Part shown: positions 61,614-64,000 of the stretch, piece by piece
Numbering within the stretch: the first letter of the stretch is position 1
Layout: every line of letters starts with the position of its first letter
Assembly (NCBI GenBank): GCA_016786725.1
Contig: JAEUVU010000004.1
Span: 62,001 to 126,000 of the forward strand
Reading direction: 5' to 3'
Length of the DNA stretch: 64,000 nt
From: Ferruginibacter sp.
GTDB taxonomy: Bacteria; Bacteroidota; Bacteroidia; Chitinophagales; Chitinophagaceae
Notes under the pieces: model-generated
The model's database searches: none
What the model was told of the DNA's origin: nothing
What the model saw: only the letters and a program-made list of their open reading frames with translations
Made by a program: the position numbers and the translations under genes

Positions 61614-62420
61614 ATGTCGTACAACTTACTTAAAGGAAAAAAGGGGATCATATTCGGCGCACTTGATGAAAGATCAATTGCCTGGCGTACAGCTTTACGT
61701 TGCCATGAGGAAGGTGCAGAGATCGTTTTATCAAATGCACCCGTTGCCATGCGTATGGGTGAAATAAATAAACTGGCCGAAATTGTAAATGCACCGGTAA
61801 TTGCATGTGATGTTAGCAGCAACGAAGATGTAACCAATCTCATAACAAAAACAATGGAGCATTTTGGTGGCGGGGTTGATTTTATACTGCACTCCATAGG
61901 CATGAGCATCAACGTACGTAAAGGAAAACATTATACTGATATTGATTATGGGTTTAACGCAAAATCGCTTGATATATCAGCTACAAGCCTGCATCGTGTG
62001 CTGGCCACAGCTATGAAGATGGATGCTATTAATGAATGGGGTAGTGTGGTCGCATTAACCTATATCGCAGCGCAGCGTGTTTTTCCTGACTATAACGAAA
62101 TGGCCGATGCAAAAGCATTACTGGAAAGTGTGAGCCGCAGTTTTGGTTATCACTATGGTGTGAAAAAGCATGTACGTGTAAATACCATTTCACAATCTCC
62201 CGTAAAAACAACAGCTGGTAGCGGTGTTAAAGGCTTCGACGGATTTTTGGATTATGCTGAAAAAATGAGCCCGCTGGGTAATGCCAGTGCAGATGATTGT
62301 GCCAATTACATTGTAACAATGTTCAGCGATATGACGAAGATGGTTACGATGCAAAACCTTTTTCATGATGGGGGTTTCTCGTTTACGGGAGTAACAGAAG
62401 CGGTAATCAATAAAATGTAA
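61614..62420 (+). CDS. fabI: Enoyl-[acyl-carrier-protein] reductase
   Basis: 268 residues. SDR fold of the FabI type: nucleotide-binding GALDERSIAWRTALR at the start, LHSIGMS, active-site Y150 and Y160-x6-K167 (YNEMADAK), SQSPVKTTAGSGVKGF, then FHDGGFSFTGVT at the end. It performs the last reduction of each fatty-acid elongation cycle using NAD(P)H. Confidence 0.95.
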   Translation: MSYNLLKGKKGIIFGALDERSIAWRTALRCHEEGAEIVLSNAPVAMRMGEINKLAEIVNAPVIACDVSSNEDVTNLITKTMEHFGGGVDFILHSIGMSINVRKGKHYTDIDYGFNAKSLDISATSLHRVLATAMKMDAINEWGSVVALTYIAAQRVFPDYNEMADAKALLESVSRSFGYHYGVKKHVRVNTISQSPVKTTAGSGVKGFDGFLDYAEKMSPLGNASADDCANYIVTMFSDMTKMVTMQNLFHDGGFSFTGVTEAVINKM

Positions 62421-62469
62421 TCGCAGATTAAAACGATTGGTTTGATTTCGCTGGTTTTATAAAAACTAA

Positions 62470-62500
62470 AGAAGGCTGCTTTTACGGGCAGCCTTCTTAT
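62470..62500 (+). terminator. Terminator between fabI and DUF2795 gene
   Basis: GAAGGCTGC / GCAGCCTTC stem between convergent genes. Confidence 0.8.
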
Positions 62501-62535
62501 ATCAGCGAAATCTGATAAGTCTTTTTAATCAGCGT

Positions 62536-62757
62536 TTAGTATTCATCTTCATTAAAAAAGAAATCTTCCTGGCTGGGATAATCAGGCCAGATATCATCCA
62601 GTCCTTCATATATTTCGCCCTCGTCTTCCAGCTCCTGCAAATTCTCAACAACTTCAATGGGCGCACCACTGCGGATAGAATAATCAATCAGTTCATCCTT
62701 GGTAGCAGGCCAGGGCGCATCTTCCAAATGTGAGGCAAGTTCCAGTGTCCAAAACAT
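62536..62757 (-). CDS. DUF2795 small protein
   Basis: 73 residues, acidic. MFWTLELASHLEDAPWPATK, then LIDYSIRSGAPIEVVENLQEL, and a very acidic end (PSQEDFFFNEDEY). This matches DUF2795, a short conserved protein of unknown function in Bacteroidota. It is a single-gene unit behind a consensus promoter. Confidence 0.92.
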   Translation of the reverse strand: MFWTLELASHLEDAPWPATKDELIDYSIRSGAPIEVVENLQELEDEGEIYEGLDDIWPDYPSQEDFFFNEDEY

Positions 62758-62781
62758 CTTTGTAAGGGTTTAATTTTTTTG

Positions 62782-62812
62782 CAAATGTATAGGTTCATTT
62801 GGAATAACCAAA
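62782..62812 (-). promoter_or_regulatory. Promoter of the DUF2795 gene
   Basis: Minus strand: TTTG, exactly 19 nt, TACATTTG; 24 nt before the start codon. Confidence 0.82.
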
Positions 62813-62919
62813 AGTGTTTTTTTAACGTGTGGAAAGGGTTATTATTATTTAACATACGGCAATTGGGCAAGCCTTTTGTTTTTAAGGGTAAAATTGCATT
62901 TATTCCCTATTTTCGAAGC

Positions 62920-63576
62920 ATGTTAACAGCCAACGGCATTTATAAAAAATATGATAACCTTGAGGTATTGAAAGGTGTTGATATCAATATTGAAAAGGGG
63001 GAGATTGTGACTATTGTGGGCTCGTCAGGAGCTGGTAAAAGCACACTCTTGCACATATTAGGCACTTTAGATAAGGCAGATATGGGCCGAATCAGCTTAA
63101 ATGGTCAGCAGCTTGAATTACTGAACGGGAAGAAACTGGCGGCTTTCAGAAATAAATATATTGGCTTTGTTTTTCAGTTTCATCATCTTTTACCAGAATT
63201 TACTGCTCTGGAAAATGTTTGTATACCGGGCTGGATAGCAGGCAGCAAAAAAAAGGAAGTTATAGCCAGGGCCACAGCATTGCTGGAAACTCTGGGCTTG
63301 GAAAACCGCCTGGAAAATAAGCCACAGCAGCTTTCGGGCGGAGAACAACAAAGGGTAGCTGTTGCAAGAGCTTTAATAAATAATCCTTCTATTGTAATGG
63401 CCGATGAGCCAACAGGTAACCTTGATAGCGCCAATGCAAAGGAGCTGCATCAATTGTTTATTGATCTGCGCAATAAATTCAATCAAACATTTTTAATAGT
63501 TACACATAATGAGGAACTGGCAAAAATGAGCGACAGGACTTTGATGATGAAAGACGGGGTAATGGTAAATGGATAA
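62920..63576 (+). CDS. lolD: ABC transporter ATP-binding protein (LolD-like)
   Basis: 218 residues from the ATG at 62920; an upstream extension would overlap the divergent promoter. Walker A GSSGAGKST, Q-loop FQFHHLLPEFTALENV, signature LSGGEQQRVAVARAL and Walker B IVMADEPTGNLD, H-loop VTHNEELA. The FHHLLPE and GNLD patterns fit the MacB/LolD group, which powers lipoprotein release from the inner membrane. No permease is adjacent. Confidence 0.9.
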   Translation: MLTANGIYKKYDNLEVLKGVDINIEKGEIVTIVGSSGAGKSTLLHILGTLDKADMGRISLNGQQLELLNGKKLAAFRNKYIGFVFQFHHLLPEFTALENVCIPGWIAGSKKKEVIARATALLETLGLENRLENKPQQLSGGEQQRVAVARALINNPSIVMADEPTGNLDSANAKELHQLFIDLRNKFNQTFLIVTHNEELAKMSDRTLMMKDGVMVNG

Positions 63577-63585
63577 TTGTTCAAA

Positions 63586-63666
63586 GGATAATTGATAATG
63601 TTTCTAAAGCATACTTACTGCTATTTCTTTGGGCATAATTATCCATTATCAATTAATTCATTATCC
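63586..63666. repeat. Self-complementary low-complexity element
   Basis: GGATAATTGATAATG is answered by CATTATCAATTAATTCATTATCC some 45 nt later, between convergent genes. Confidence 0.65.
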
Positions 63667-63667
63667 A

Positions 63668-64000
63668 TTAAACCCTCGGTTTCCAGGGTATATCCTGCAC
63701 ACCCAGTAAATGCCCGGCATATCTTGCCAATACAAAAAGATAATCACTTAAACGGTTAAGGTATTTTATCACCAACGGGTCTACAAACAGATCATTCTCC
63801 TGCATATTTACACAAATACGTTCTGCACGCCTGCAAACACAACGGGTAACATGGGCCGTAGAAATGGCTATATGCCCCCCGGGTAAAATAAATGATTTCA
63901 TTTCTTCCAGTTTTTCATTCATCTTATCAATCTCTTTCTCAAGCAGCGTTATATCTTCTTCTTTAAGGTCGGGTATTTTTAATTTGGGTTCTTTATCGGG
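63668..64000 (-). CDS. PduO-type cob(I)alamin adenosyltransferase (5' end outside window)
   Basis: The frame is open to the right edge; 110 residues of the C-terminal part are visible. Family marks: KMNEKLEEMKSFILPGG, AHVTRCVCRRAERICV (cobalamin/ATP site) and YLNRLSDYLFVLARYAGH. It adenosylates cob(I)alamin to make coenzyme B12. The family is well matched; the start lies beyond 64000. Confidence 0.9.
   Translation of the reverse strand, partial: PDKEPKLKIPDLKEEDITLLEKEIDKMNEKLEEMKSFILPGGHIAISTAHVTRCVCRRAERICVNMQENDLFVDPLVIKYLNRLSDYLFVLARYAGHLLGVQDIPWKPRV

Noticed and set aside
62779..62919. Longer start for the LolD-like protein
   Set aside because: It overlaps the divergent DUF2795 promoter and adds 47 residues not typical of the family; the ATG at 62920 fits.

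Overview
The window is chromosomal DNA from a Bacteroidota bacterium, most likely a Chitinophagia/Chitinophagaceae-type organism. Supporting signs are type IX secretion (T9SS) features (a PorP/SprF protein beside a giant PKD-repeat protein with a gliding-motility-type C-terminal domain), a DUF5916 outer-membrane protein, head-GIN (DUF2807) and DUF2795 proteins, and Bacteroidota promoters (TTTG, 19 nt, TAnnTTTG) upstream of the S10 operon, tRNA-Ala, rpsA and others. Genes are densely packed; no gene-free stretch exceeds 300 nt (the longest, 60739-61008, is 270 nt).

Region 1-8646 is the accessory part and the most interesting. It looks like the 3' end of an extracellular contractile injection system (eCIS) locus: a large helical protein with an HNH-like nuclease C-terminus (5' end outside the window), two eCIS-core (DUF4157) proteins that share an almost identical first ~225 residues but carry unrelated C-terminal payloads, each with a second HExxH site, and an Afp15/Pvc15-like AAA+ ATPase. 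No sheath, tube or baseplate genes are visible; they would have to lie to the left.

Region 8643-31169 is a mixed housekeeping stretch: an iodotyrosine-deiodinase-like flavoprotein, an M1 peptidase, a PaiA-like acetyltransferase, an orphan NarL/LuxR response regulator, rsmG, a glycosyltransferase, tgt, an OmpA protein, an M23 peptidase, rpsA, an alpha/beta hydrolase, a HAD phosphatase, an acyltransferase, a thioesterase, proline dehydrogenase, a DUF5916 protein, a periplasmic-binding-like protein, guaA and a DUF2807 lipoprotein.

Region 31254-44109 is the S10-spc ribosomal protein operon, rpsJ to secY and map, behind one textbook promoter. It ends after map without infA-rpmJ-rpsM-rpsK-rpsD-rpoA-rplQ. 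Nearly all spacers longer than about 40 nt hold a hairpin or a self-complementary low-complexity element, while spacers under 30 nt hold none. Related sequence seems also to have entered the coding region of guaA in frame.

Region 44110-64000 holds a BaiN/HI0933 flavoprotein, an LptF/LptG permease, a eukaryotic-type citrate synthase, a TPR protein, tRNA-Ala(GGC), the T9SS PKD protein with PorP/SprF, a TSP3-OmpA protein, an acyl-CoA-binding protein, a NIF3-like protein, a coiled-coil zinc-ribbon protein, recN, a lipoprotein, fabI, a DUF2795 protein, a LolD-like ATPase and the 3' part of a PduO-type cobalamin adenosyltransferase. All family assignments come from reading the translated sequence; no database search was run.
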